Shown here one piece after another: positions 14,501 through 27,026 of a stretch of 64,000 nucleotides of DNA (the first letter of the stretch is position 1; each line of letters begins with the position of its first letter). A program made the position numbers and the translations under genes. The notes beneath the pieces were generated by a model that ran no database searches, was not told the DNA's origin, and saw nothing but the letters and a program-made list of their open reading frames with translations. Where the stretch lies: positions 12,352,208 to 12,416,207 of the forward strand of contig CM060203.1 of the NCBI GenBank assembly GCA_030562195.1. Reading direction: 5' to 3'. The DNA comes from Nipponacmea schrenckii (Eukaryota; Mollusca; Gastropoda; Lottiidae).

Positions 14501-16358
14501 AATATCACGAAATGACTTTCGTTAACAGTAATAGTGTTGAACAATGGATAAGATGTGCTTAAAGTTTAGTTGGTTTTTAAGACAACACTTCAACAATGAC
14601 CTTATTAGATCTGTTAAGAGAAAACAACAAAATACTATGTAATGTGTTGATAATGCAGGAAGGGTATCATCCATTTAGTAAATGATAACATAAAAATAGT
14701 TCATTGTTGTCAGCTGATGGATTTTGCTCATGAAAAGGTGAGATGTATAGTTATGGTAGTTCTCTATTCCTTTCTGGAGATTTTATTTTTGTGATGATTG
14801 ATGGGTGCAAAGATCGAAGCATCCATCATGTTTATTTGTGGTCATTGTCGAAAAAGTGTGCAAAATCAAATCATTTTGGTTCAACCTAATAATAAATAAC
14901 TTGTCTCTGTGATAACCATTGCCTGATCTGGAATGATTTTATAGATATAATCTGTTTTCTCTTTGATATTGAAATAACCAGTGATTTGTATTTAAAAACC
15001 ATGTCATAAACGAACCTATAGATTATTTCTAGTATAAGAACGGCCATTAACTCTAGTAATGATGGTCAGTGAGTCAATATAGACTCAAACAAGTGGACTA
15101 TTGTTTGTGTCATGTCAGCGTAAAAGCTTTGGCATCATGGGTATGTCAACTTCTATAGTCCACTCATCTCCCACCATTGTCCTAGTATGTACCGACAAAT
15201 TATTAAAGTGTTTTAGCAGAGAAATATTTTAAAAGTGTAAGTGATGTACGTGTTGTAATATTGAATGAATGGTGTTTGGATGTGAACTGGACGTGGTCTG
15301 TTTGAGAGTATGTGTAAACATTGGGTTCTATTGATGATGAACAACTTTCTCTTTAGATAATAACTGTTTTATATGTTGATGGTGGACTTTGAGGACACAC
15401 ATTGAAACACCTCATTCTACTTACCACCCGAGTTGTCTCTCTACTGGGATTTCAAAGGCATTGTGTGATTCTTGACCCACTTTCATGCAATTTAGATACT
15501 TCAATTTCTCCCTTTGCTTCACACTTCTCAACTGATTTTGTGGTCTTTTCTGATTCTTTCTGATTGAAAACCAATTTACAAATGTTAAATTTTGATGTAT
15601 TGTGACACAAATTGTTCATATCGCATTCAACTACGAAAAATTTAAGCTATAGATATTGTTTCATATAAATATAGTTCATTGTTCATCCTTGGGTAAGAAA
15701 ATCTATCTGTAACACAATTTTCCTTCACAGTATTTGTTGGCTTTGGAGTTTGCTATTGGTATTAAAATCTTGGTATTTTCATACTGTAATAACATTAGAA
15801 GCCCAAACCTTGATTTAAAACGAGATGTATGAGAGATGATATGTCAGCAAGAAATATGAATGATTTAATTCCCGTCCATACAATTTGATATATCTTGTAG
15901 TAAATCTATCAATTTGATATCGGCAATCTAGCAACATGTAAATCATCTTCTTTAAGTCAACTTTCAACCAAGCCAAATTTGACGAGCCAGAAACTATGTC
16001 AATATTTATATACAATCGTTTCATTTTACCGATAATCAAATTTAGTTTCAACTCAAGTATGTGTGCTACTTATAATAGAAGAGTTTAGTCAAGGGGGACA
16101 ATTTTGTTTGCTGTTTAGTTCATGTTTATTATGGCATGGTCCCAACAAATTTGGTGGTAGCCAACATTGAAATGAAGATAAAAAAAATCCCACAGTTCAG
16201 TGGGAAAAAGTAGGCTACCGGTACTGAAGCTATAAAATACAAGTTGCATCATCTCTTCTACACGCTGGAAACTATTTCAAATTTTTACCATGATTTATTT
16301 TAGTAGGTAAACCTTCAGGTTCAGGGATGGGGTAATGAAGAGTAAAAGGGCTTGACAA
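11520..16358. other. Gene-free AT-rich DNA
   Basis: I see no supported exon, RNA gene or large repeat here. Open frames such as those near 13436-13669 and 15815-16051 have low-complexity, AT-driven translations with no motif. Confidence 0.45.
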
Positions 16359-16407
16359 TTTTTATACGCCCACATGAAATGGGGGGCGTATATTGTCGTC
16401 ACCCACA

Positions 16408-16442
16408 TCCGTCCGTCCGTCCGTCCGTCCGTCCGTCCGTCC
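16408..16442. repeat. (GTCC)n microsatellite inside HINE-like element
   Basis: About eight consecutive CCGT/GTCC units sit between the left subterminal hairpin and the first long tandem unit. The second copy of the element carries a shorter run of the same repeat at the same place. Confidence 0.9.
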
Positions 16443-18300
16443 ACAATTGCTCGTAAACACTCTACAAGGTGTAATTCTTGACGGATTTAGATGAAACTTA
16501 ATATGAGTGTTAATGATCACGCAAGGATGAACCCTATTGAAAATCAGCGAAATCGGAAAAAAATTAGTATGAGTTTGTGCCCTTGTTCTTGAATGGCTCG
16601 TAAACACTCTACAAAGTGCAATTCTTGACCGATTTTGATGAAACTTGGTGTGAGAGTATGTTATAACTCAAGGATAAACCCTATCGAAAATCAGCGAAAT
16701 CGAAAAACATTTAGTATGAGTTATTGCCCTTGTTCTTGAAAACGCGTTAAATTTTAGCTTGTAAACACTCTTGAAAGAACAATTTTTAATGGATTTTAAT
16801 GAAACTTGGCCTGAGTATTTGTTATCACCCAAGGATGAAGCCTATTGAAAACCAGTCAAATTGAAAAAAAATTAATATCAGTTATTGCCCTTGTTTTTGA
16901 AAACGCGTTCAATTTTTAGCTTGTAAACACTCTACAAAGCACAGTTATTGACCGATTTTGACGAAACTTGCTGAAATTGTTTAATATCACCCAAGAATGA
17001 ACCCTTTTGAAAATAGCACATATCGAAATATATTTAATAGGAATTATTGCCCTTGTTCTATAAAATGTGTTGGATTTTTGCCTTGTAAACACTCTACAAG
17101 TCACAATTCTTGAGCGATTTTGACATAACTTGGCGTGAGTATTTCTAATCACTTAAGGATGAACCCTATTGAAATTCAGTTAAATCGAAAAATATTTAGT
17201 TTCAGTTATTGCCCTTGTGTTTGAAAACGCGTTCAATTTTAGCTTTTAAGCACTCTAGAAAGAACAATTCTTAATGGATTTTGATAAAACTTGGCTTGAG
17301 TATTTGTTTTTACCCAAGGATGAACCTTATTGAAAATCAAATAAATCGAAATATATTTAGTGTCAGTTATTGCCCTTGTGTTTGAAAACGGGTTTAACTT
17401 TTTGGCTAATAAACACTCTAGAAGGTACAATTCATGACCAATGTTGACAAAACTCACTGAAATTGTTGGATATTGCAAGGGATGAGCCTAATTGAAAATT
17501 AAAAATATCAAAATATATCTAATATGAATTATTGCCCTTGTTCTTTTAAACGCGTTCGAATTTAGTCTCGTAAACACTCTACATGGCACAATTCTTGATG
17601 GATTTCGATGAAACTTGGTGTGAGAGTGTGTTATAACTCAAGGATGAACCCTATTGAAAATCAGCAAAATCGAAAAAAATTTTAGTATGAGTTACTGCCC
17701 TTGTTCTTGAAAACGCATTCAATTTTGGCTTGTAAACACTCTAGAAAGAACTATTCTTAATGGATTTTGATTAACTTTGGCTTGAGTATTTGTTTTTACC
17801 CATGGATGAACCCTATTATAAATCAAATAAATAGAAATATATTTAGTGTCAGTTATAGCCCTTGTTCTTGAAAACGCGTTCAATTTTAGCTTGTAAACAC
17901 TCTAGAAAGAACAATTTTTAATGGATTTTGATGTAACTTGGCTGGAGTATTTGTTGTCTCCCAAGGATGAACCCTATTGAAAATCAAAAAATATTTAGTA
18001 CTAGTTATTGACCTTGTTTTTGAAAACGCGTTCAATTTAACTCGTAAACACTCTAGAAAGAATAATTTTGAATGGATTTTGATGAAACTTGGCTTTAGTA
18101 TTTGTTTTCTCACAAGGATAAACCCTATTGAAAATCAGATAAATCGAAAAATATTTAGTGTCAGTTATTGCGCCTGTTTTCAAAAACGCTTTCAACTTTT
18201 GGCTTGTGAACACTCTAAACATTCCTTTTTGACAAAACTCAGTGAAATTGTTTAATATAAACCAAGGATGAGCCTTATTAAGAATTAAAAATATTAAAAT
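16443..18300. repeat. Tandem array of ~12 units of 150-163 bp
   Basis: The motif AAACACTCTA or a close variant recurs near 16453, 16601, 16763, 16923, 17085, 17246, 17410, 17571, 17734, 17893, 18045 and 18208, so units are 148-163 bp. Each unit also has a 'TTGATGAAACTTGG'-type block, an 'AAGGATGAACCCTATTGAAA' block and a 'TTGCCCTTGTTCTTGAAAAC' block. Unit variants follow an order that is largely shared with the copy at 54.3-56.0 kb. Confidence 0.85.
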
Positions 18301-18528
18301 ATTATTATGGGAGAACCCTATTGCAAATCATTAAAATACCGAAAAATATTTAATGAGTTGTTATTAGGTACAATTCTTGACAGTTTTTAATGAAACTAGA
18401 GACCCTAGAAAAAAAATAGGTTGGTAGGTTGAATAATTCATTCCACTTATTGTAACCTTACTGAAAAGTTTTTATTTGAAATAAATGCTGCCAGTGGGCG
18501 TATATTACCTTGCCTGGCAAGCTATCTT

Positions 18529-19882
18529 TTGAGTATGATAAAGCTGCAAGTCTGATGCATTGTGGATGATTCCTTGAATCGTATTGGTCTTTTGTCGGGT
18601 TTAATAAAACCAGAAAGACAGTTGCCAAAATGTTGTTCCAAGAACTCAACTAATCTGATCTTGTAGATATGACATCCTTATGTTTTCAATCTAACATTGC
18701 CAAAAGTTATATTGTATGGGTTTTTCCATTGCCTTTCAAATTTGAGAAAGATTGTCTGACCTGGAACATGGAACCAACAAATGTTTGTTTGAAATATTGG
18801 AGGGAAAATTGATTTTGAGTATGGCGAATATAAAATGAAGTAATTTCAATAAGTACAAACTGTCTGGAACAATAAAAATATTATTATTGAAATTTCTTTT
18901 TTCTCTTATTCCATGAACAAGCACGGATATTTGAAAAGAAAAACCGAGTTCTAAACCATGTTGTTTGTTTTGAAAGATACCAGATTAGGTTCTAGTTTAC
19001 CATGTTGATAGCATGTCTGCTGAAAAGTATTGAGTTGTTGTTTGATGATGCCAGACTATGGGATTATAATCTGGTACAAAGTCATTGCAAAGTGTTATAG
19101 CAGTTTTGTTACAATATAAGGCCACTAGGTATAACATATTTCCATGCATTAGTTTGATTGATATTAACATTGGAGATTTAAAATACAGGCTGTATTTCAC
19201 ATTGAGTATCTTGTATTATTATTATTACATGTATTATTTTTAAAGAATAATACATGTAATGTTGTTATGTTGAAATGATGTTTGTATCTGGGACCATCAC
19301 TTTAAAGTTAAACAAACTTCACCTGAAGTTTCTATTCTATCCAAGATAAAAGCCTGTGTTTACATGTTTATTGAAGGGAGATAATTAGGTTCTGCTTGAT
19401 TCAATGTTTTAATACAAGGTCGTATTGAGTTCAGAGCTCTCATTATTGAGTGTAGGGGTGGGGTTTATCATTGTTTATTGCCCTCAAAAAACTGACAAGA
19501 GGTTAAAAAGTGCAGAAAAATATTTCATTTTAGTGAGCTGTAGAGTAATCATATTTAACAGTATTTTATGTAGGTACTGTATCAGGATTTGCAATGCACT
19601 GTTATTAGTAGTTCTTTGGTCTGTACGTAGCTGGTTGTAATTAACTCTTTGATTTCATCAGTTATGCTTAAATCCTAGGCTACATCTAAGCAAGAAAATG
19701 TACCATTTATATACTGTTCTTGGTGTTAGCCTTGCAATTTAAATAATACATTTGAATAATAAGTGAACAAAATTTATATCACATTATTAAAACTGTCCTT
19801 ATACATTGATTCAGGGAATATTCCATGCTAACTGATTAACTTAGGATTTTGAGTTGATATAATACCCACTAATACTATACTG
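18529..19882. other. Gene-free stretch with one long palindrome
   Basis: I see no coding signal. It contains a perfect 15-bp inverted repeat, ATTACATGTATTATT and its complement, at 19224-19260 with a 7-base spacer. Short open frames have no recognisable motif. Confidence 0.45.
19224..19260. repeat. 15-bp perfect inverted repeat (hairpin)
   Basis: The arms at 19224-19238 and 19246-19260 are exact reverse complements around a 7-base spacer. No U-run or gene end adjoins it, so I do not call it a regulatory element. Confidence 0.7.
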
Positions 19883-20300
19883 TAAGGCTAGAAATTAATG
19901 CATCAACAAATTAATGCGACATGGGGTATAGAGACTAAAATGCGAGTACAAATTAATGCGATCCGCGATAGCTGTCGCATTTTTTAATATCATAAAAAAA
20001 AATTGGCTTCCCGGAAGTATGACAGCTGGTGCTGTATTCACCTCTAATCTTATCAATTAACGGTTCTTTTCATTAAAACTTTTTTAACGTCATTGATTAC
20101 TAATCAACTTCAAATTTAGAGATAATTACCTAATTACTTAATCCTGTCTGGTCTCAATTTAAATACTTGACCTATATCACCTTTTGTCCATATAATTCAC
20201 TTGGAAATGTGTATTTAAAAATGCGGATTCCAATTTATGCGATTGCGGATAGGTCACATTTAATGCATTAATTTCTATCTCGCAATAATTTGTAGCCTTA
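19883..20300. mobile_element. MITE-like element with inverted ends
   Basis: The left end begins TAAGGCTA followed by GAAATTAATGCAT. The right end carries ATGCATTAATTTC and finishes TAGCCTTA, so the ends are inverted copies of each other. The right arm has about 15 extra bases between its two blocks. Inside, the motif AAATTAATGCG recurs and GCGA/TCGC-rich segments can fold back. There is no open frame. At 418 bp, with inverted ends and no coding capacity, it fits a miniature inverted-repeat transposable element. The superfamily cannot be set because the target duplication is unclear. Confidence 0.6.
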
Positions 20301-22899
20301 AAGTATGTAGATGAACATTGAATGAATTATAAAAAGAACAGATGAGTTCTGTATAACGATTTTTCTTCAATTAAAATATATTGTGAGGTTGGTAGAAATG
20401 GGAAGTAAATAATGAGAAAAAAAACTATTAAAAAATGATAAACATTGTCTAGTAGACAAGGAGATATTTTGACTAGTGTTAGTTTTCTGATATTGATAGA
20501 AGAATGCTGTTCAAAAATAAACAAGGACTACTTTCCTCGTAAATACATCATCAACTTGTCTTATTGTGGCTCATCTTTATTATTAGTCCATCTGTTGGAG
20601 TAGGAATACAGTATGCGAATGATTTTTTTTGGACACCAAAAACATAACGGTAGATTCTGACATGTTTTTTGCCAATGTTTATGGTGCCAATGTGTCTATC
20701 AAGGCGTAGGAATATTTATTGAGTTGTGTGTAATGTATTCTCAAGTTTATTTATTTATTGAGGAATAATGAGTTGTTCGTCTTCGCTCCATTAAACTCTG
20801 TTTATTTCTCTTTAATACTCATCAAATCACTTACTGGAACTCTCTTGTTCTGGAGGTGCAGTTGTTGTATGAACTCACTGGTAATGGTCTGAGAGATGAT
20901 AAGTGGTGACCATGGAAGCCACTGGTTTTTGCATCATATTAATTTTTCAAAGGGCTGAGATTTGATGCTGGAAAAACTGAAAAGCACTATCTGTGAAACA
21001 CTTTTACACTAGGATCATCTACAATCTGTTGTAGCTACCGGTGAAGCTACTTCTAACTTTCTAATTTTTGCTTCTTAGAACAATTCAAACCTATTGTCTC
21101 AACATTTATTATTCTGCAAGACAAATCCAATGATTGAAGTTTCCTTTTCTTTTATTTTTTGACAATTCAAATGGTTCATTTCAACTTCCAGACTTTTTTA
21201 ATTCTTTCAGATTTATTTTTAATGCCTGATCTTCCAGACTTAAGTCATAAAATTTTCTATGTGATCAGAAAATAATTTAAAAATGGCAGACGTGATTTTG
21301 GTCTAATTATAAAAGAATGATGGAGGAAAATGTAACCTTGACGTTTCTTGCATTCCCGAAAGAGGAAATGGGGAGGGGGTATGTGGTTTGATTAGTATAA
21401 CTTAAAGGGGGTAAGGTAATAAACTGAGAGACCAGATGCCAGCCATGTTGGATACCATGACCCCCAAGTATGAAAACAGTCTAAAACTTATTAGTAAAAT
21501 AGCAATATTTAAACACGACTTAAAATTTTGATGGTTTAATCAACTTTGCTTCCAGATGGCTAATTTTAAAAATACACCTTGATTGTACCTACTTAAAGTG
21601 GCTCACACAGAAATACAGATTCTATGGCTTTTATGACAAAGTCTACTACTGCCATGTCTCCCCTCCTCTCAAATAATCCTAAATACAGTACAAATTATTT
21701 ATAATGGTTTACATTAAGTTATATGTCTGTCTATTTTTATATATTAAGTGCATCAATTTATACTTTAACTTCACTTGTGAAGAAAAATAAACAAAAAGCT
21801 TAATTAGTATGCAATGTTTATATTTTTTACATGTAATTGAATGACTTGTATTGTAGATATACAACCATGTTACAAGTATCATTGAGTAGAGTATTAATTA
21901 AAATAGACTCAAATATAAGAATAAATGTTCTTCTGATATATCCTATATCAATAAATATATATAGATAAACCATTTTTTCTGTGCATTTACATGCTATTGA
22001 TGACTAATCTTGTATATACAGTCATATCTGAATACCATAGAGTAGTACCAGTTAAAACTATATCGGTCTTATCTCTTTAAAATGTTCAAGAAGAATGTAT
22101 ATAAATAGTGAGTAGAAGGAGATAAAAACTTAGTGGACTGTAGTAGGATGGTATAGTACTGATACTTATTCTACTAAATCTCAACTCACAACAACTATCT
22201 TTCGTTTCCACTTATAACTTGATACAGGATTTTACTATACCAGTCTGGTATTATGTTTTCTATATCAAAGCAATGAATGAATCTGTTAATGATATCAATT
22301 TGCAGGAATATATCTTATCTTTTAATATGATAGTACACCAGAAAGTTTGGTATATCTGTTAGTAACAGAGTATTGGATTTTAGTACATTATGTACTACAT
22401 ATGGAATTAGTCTATGTTAAAATAGTGTTGTCCATCGTTCATCTACTAGTAAGATTATAACAATATTAAAATTATATTGGGTTCATCTTAATTTTGGATA
22501 TTTTGGTTAGGTGTGGATTATTAGTGGAACTCGTAGTATATATTGTAGACAAAGAAATATGTTCTGTATTGGATTAAGTAGATCTTTGTCTTAGTCATTA
22601 TTATGGAACAGTACCGTAGGGCGTTCTTGGAAACTATCTTATTCAAAACAGAGATTTTACGGAACTCTCTGTATCATAATTCTATCTAATATGTATATAA
22701 ATTGAATATACAGTTAACTTAATGATATTCGTGAAGAATGCCATCAGACAAAAAGTGGAATATTTCGATACTGTGTTCTAATATTATGGAACAAAGAAAA
22801 GGATTAATCTGACAGAATAAGTAAGTAACAAGAAATCAATCTTAACATTCTCTTTTGAAGTTTGACAATTTTTTTTATCTCATTCTTTCAACAAATATA
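20301..22899. other. Gene-free AT-rich DNA
   Basis: I find no exon, RNA gene or strong repeat. The sequence is AT-rich with short poly-T and TATA runs. Confidence 0.4.
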
Positions 22900-24350
22900 A
22901 GCCAGCATTTCTATCAATTATTTAACAATGAATCTATATATGATGGAGAACATTGATCAAGTTTTTAGTTTTTCTTGTCTGGTATGCAGAATAGATTTGT
23001 TATTAAGTTTATATATTATCTTGACAGCAAAATTTCATGCCTTTTGGTGTGGTGTCTTGTGCAATCTCTATGTCTATGGACAACTCTATACAATAATAGA
23101 TGACGTATTAAGTTAAATAAGTCCTATGAACAAGAGGTTGTATATTTTAACCAATCTTGTCATATCCTAGTTATTTACTTATAGTTTAATCCTATCTAGA
23201 ATGCAAAAAAAAAAAAAATTATTATTTCATATACAAGCTGAAACTATCATGCCTTTGGTTGGTGTCTTGTCTAAGACAAGACTAGTACTGATTTTTGAAT
23301 GCATTAGTCTGTTTGTGCATCACAGATTAACAATAGGCAATGCATATTGATCAAGATAAATAGGAACACTAAATTAAAAAATTTTGTTTGATTTTGGGAA
23401 AACCCTTTTTGGTTTACCCAGACCTATCCTTTATTTATTTTACCTGTAATGTCATAAAAGAAAATTTAAAATATTTTAAAATTAAAATTAGTGTAAATTT
23501 TTTTTATTTTGGAACACATGTATAAAGGGTTACGAAGTTGTCTTGTCCAAAACATCTGTTTTTTGATTAATATTCGGGTTTTCATGAGTGATACTAATAA
23601 ACTTTATAATTAAATTGGGTCCATTTTAAAATAATGAAAATAAAATTTCCCCCAGCAATGATGTCCCCAAACCGTTTAAAACTTTAGTCATTTATTAAAA
23701 AAATTTTATTTTTTATGAAATGGGAACAGATTCGTGGGATCAAAAGGTTGGCTTTTAATTTAAATTTTATTATGTATAAATTGTTACTGGTAGTTTAACC
23801 AGCCCTTTTGATTATCTTCTCTTAACTTTCTGGTTTTACCTGAGGATACTATCCCCCCTTTAATTTCTTGGAAAACCATGTTTTTAAACAATATTTTGTT
23901 TAAATTTTATACATATTTTCCCTCCAATTTTCAAAAACCTTTGTCTAAACCAGGTAGAAAAAACCATTTCTTTTCTTGTCTCAACATGTTGGAATTTTTT
24001 GATGAAAGGGGTGAAAGAGGTTCGGGGGAAATAAAATTGGGCCCATGCATGAAGTGTTTTTTAAATTATGAATAAATTGTTTACTGTTTCTCCAAACTTC
24101 TTAACCTGCGCTTATGTTTTACTTTTCTCTTTTATTTTCCCCTTTTAACCTGCCAGGTATTCTACTCCCACCTCATAATTCTTCAAAGTCCTTCATATTT
24201 ACCAATTCCCTTCTGATTGAAGATCACATATCTTCTCCTAATTTGTCTAAGAGCTTTTTCTGTCAATAAATAGCATCTAAACCACTTTTATTTTCTTGTC
24301 CTCACCCCAGTTGAATTTTTTTAGAAAGTGTGAACAGTTAAAAAGAGAAT
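22900..24350. repeat. Degenerate repeat region, period roughly 200-320 bp, or low-quality consensus
   Basis: Related phrases recur at intervals. 'CATGCCTTTTGGTG...GTGTCTTGTG' near 23037 returns as 'CATGCCTTTGG...GTGTCTTGTC' near 23250. 'TTTTCTTGTCTCAAC..GTTGGAATTTTTT' near 23970 returns as 'TTTTCTTGTCCTCAC..GTTGAATTTTTTT' near 24290. Homopolymers are unusually extended (AAAA, TTTTT, CCCC). This could be an old large-unit satellite or an under-polished part of the assembly. No gene is visible. Confidence 0.35.
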
Positions 24351-24359
24351 ATAAACCCC

Positions 24360-24528
24360 AGCCCAGTCTAAAGAGACCACATTTCTTATCTCAAGTGCCT
24401 TAGTGAAAGTCTATAGAGTCCACATATCTTACCCCAATTGCCTCAGCCCATTCAAAAGAGTCCACATATCTTACCCCAAGAGCCTCGGCCCAGTCTAAAG
24501 AGTACACATATCTTACCCCAAGGGCCCC
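24360..24528. repeat. Minisatellite, four 42-43-bp units
   Basis: Four head-to-tail units lie at 24360-24401, 24402-24444, 24445-24486 and 24487-24528. Each contains a variant of CACATATCTTACCCCAA preceded by a CTAAAGAG-type block and followed by GCCTC or a related tail. Confidence 0.8.
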
Positions 24529-26871
24529 CTGTGACTGATTGCCCTCTCCCTTTAATAAGTAGCATAAACTATGAGAATCTGTAGATAATACATAAGCCAG
24601 GTATAGCTAATTAACTGACAACACCTGAATGCTTTTTGATGAGTTTTTCTAATGAGTATAATCATATATTATCAGTGGGAAGTAATCACTTTATTTCTGC
24701 TCTGATGATGAAAAGCCAAGATCAGAAGTTATAGCATCTTGTATGATTCACCTTGTAATGTAACTTTTTATTAAAATATATTGGATCATTAAGCTGTACA
24801 TAGAGATTTTAAAAACAAAATTACTTTTAACTACAATGTTCTAGAAGTATTTGTCTTTGATCTAGTCACAGGTCAAAAACAGATTTCAAACTTGGCATGG
24901 AAACGCTTGTAGACTATTTGACGCGACAAATACTCTGCATGTTCGTGTTGAAGATAAAAGAACACCACTGTTAAACATGAGAGTAAGAAAATAGATTCTG
25001 TTGGGGAAACTTGCTTTATTGCATACAGCATCTGTTTTTAAATAAAATTATTTTCTAAGGTGGACTGAGAACTTTTTAACTTGTATGACATGGAAATGCG
25101 TCTTGTCAATTGGCCCTGTGTGCTGACTGACTGTGCACATTTAAGATCTCTCAACAGTGAGAAATCACAAAAAGAGTAGGCTAATGCCGCAGTTCTGGCA
25201 AAATTTCACTCATATACACTGCATGGTGTTGCCCATCTTCATTAGCCCATAAGGTGCAGAAGAGTAGGACGTAAAACTTCATTCATTTCATTTTCGTTTC
25301 ATTATTTAAAGCTTGTATTGATAATTAAGAAAATACATGAGAGTGAAATTCCATTTTATATACAACTGATTTGATTCGAGTGCTTTAACTTTGATAGTCA
25401 TTCCTCCTTGTGATTCATGCCACTAGTGTAATAGTAAATAAATGGTCCTATAATAAAATGGTATCTAAAGTACTAAAGGATAGTAATGTTATTGAACTCT
25501 AGGTTGGTGAGTACCAGAGATAGAAATTTAGTCATTAGTACTGAAGTAGGCAATATAGAGGAAAACTAACACCAATAAGAGAATCATATCAAATCAATAT
25601 ACAAATATTATTCAAAGACCTTCCACTAAAATAAACACGAGGTCTGAACCAGGACTGGTAATTTTTACGAGTGGTTGAAAACTAGTAGTTAGTCTCGGGA
25701 GATTTCTACCGTCAAATTTACGTTTATTTAGCTTGTTAATTTTATTAGCTGAAGCCATGCATTGTGGGTAAATTGATGTCAGGATTGAGGAGGTCTCTTG
25801 GGATGATGGTAAAGACTTGGTTAAAATAATTAGTTCTAGGTACTCAGTCATCGACTTGTTCTAATGACTTATCTACAATCAACCACTGGTGATTTTATAA
25901 CTTTTTATTTTTAAAATAGAAATTGTATGGCAAATTACCATCAATTTAACATCAAAAGTATCAAGAATTTGTTGATTTATATAGGGCATCAGGAACTCTA
26001 AAAACTGGTCACAGATATAGTGCTGTTGTTTTTCAGTGCATGATGTGCATAAAGTTCAATTTGATTGAAATGCAAAGGTGGATATTTTATTTTTTGGTTT
26101 TTTTTTCCTGTATTGATACCATTTATTCATATGACAAAATTGTTGAGCGTCTTCTGATCTGGTCAAAGAAACAAGTAACCAAGCTCAATCATATGATAAA
26201 GAATAATATTTAAGTGACAGAATCCCTTAACAATCATTATTGTTACCTGATTGAAAAATTTCAAAAAATCTTGGATTTATCATGTGCAAAAAATCAAATT
26301 TGTTTCAAAATATTAATTATTTTATTATTGTTTTTTTCTACTAGGTATGAATGTTTTCTGAAACAGCTGAACCTAATTTTAGCACTATGTAAATTCTATA
26401 TCCACTATTTTCTAGTGATTATTGTAATCATTGAGTGTGTAATAAAGAGTTATAGAATCTGATTAACCTGTTTAAAATCTCTGTAATATGATAATTAGGT
26501 TGGAAATAATGTTATGATATCAGATGTGATATCTGGTAGAAAATTTGAAAAAAAAAAAGATGAATAATAGGATAACCATATTGATATTTTCAATTGATTT
26601 TAAAAGGCACAGCCCCAGATATAATTGGTATTTAAAAATACAGTAGATTTAATTAGACAAAAAAGTATTCCAATGTCAGTTCTTTTAGTAATGGTGCCAC
26701 TCGCCTCAATCATGGAGGCTTAATGGAACCAATGTTACCGTAACTTTTTGACCAAGGTATTGTTGTCTTTATCAAGTTGTGTTATTATGATCTTAGCCTA
26801 TGTCTATTTACATTTGGTAAAATACATCCTTTAACTCAAATATTCAAAATATTTAATTTTTATCTTTATAG
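24529..26871. other. Gene-free stretch upstream of the first NCKAP5-like exon found
   Basis: I searched for the exon that should precede the 26872 exon (the family's conserved 'YIEHLL...LEEQ...L..EK' N-terminus) and did not recognise one. A 40-codon open frame near 24870-25000 looks compositionally unlike intron but has no family match. Confidence 0.35.
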
Positions 26872-27026
26872 CGTGAGGTGAGAGGGGGAAGTAACTCTAC
26901 CGAGATGAAGGAAATTGAAAAAGAGAGAATGCTGCGTCTGGAAGCAGAGCAGAGATTAAGAGACACCAGACTAGAGAGTGATGCTTGTAGAGCTAGATTA
27001 AAATCATTACAAGAAGAATTCACAAG
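26872..27026 (+). CDS. NCKAP5: NCKAP5-like exon: N-terminal coiled coil
   Basis: It is the first exon I can assign. It reads from REVRGGSNSTEMKEIEKER to LKSLQEEFT and ends in phase 2, so the split AG|A codon supplies an Arg before MEDTVQ in the exon at 30398. It is preceded by a TTTATAG acceptor. Because it starts with a complete codon and an acceptor, at least one upstream coding exon exists. The segment aligns by eye with the region just before the conserved core in vertebrate NCKAP5. The shorter NCKAP5L lacks this segment, so the mollusc-like gene keeps the longer, NCKAP5-type N-terminus. Confidence 0.85.

Larger units (their letters stand above)
16359..18528 (+). mobile_element. Helentron/HINE (DINE-1-like) non-autonomous element, copy 1
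   Basis: This ~2.17-kb repeat has the modular layout known for Helentron-associated elements. Near the left end is an 11-bp subterminal repeat TATACGCCCAC (16363-16373), answered by its exact inverse GTGGGCGTATA (18494-18504). A (GTCC)n microsatellite follows at about 16408-16442. Then come about 12 tandem units of 150-163 bp, each with an 'AAACACTCTA' block and a 'CAAGGATGAACC'-type block. The right tail holds a short hairpin CTTGCC-T-GGCAAG (18509-18521) and ends in CTATCTT. The second copy at 54.27 kb shares both ends, which fixes the boundaries. No replicase or helicase frame is present, so it would depend on a partner element. The long minus-strand open frames inside it are translations of the tandem units, not genes. 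The bivalve 'pearl' family is an alternative name for the same kind of element. Confidence 0.75.

Noticed and set aside
16362..18255. Series of 60-90-codon open frames, mostly minus strand, with repeated 'HPW..TNT.AKF.QNP..IVL.RVFTS' peptides
   Set aside because: They are translations of the ~160-bp tandem units of the HINE-like element. Frames break at unit indels and there are no splice-linked exons.
24870..25000. 40-codon frame with QTWHGNACRLFDATNTLHVRV
   Set aside because: Considered as an upstream NCKAP5 exon, but it is not coiled coil, ends in a stop and has no proper donor.
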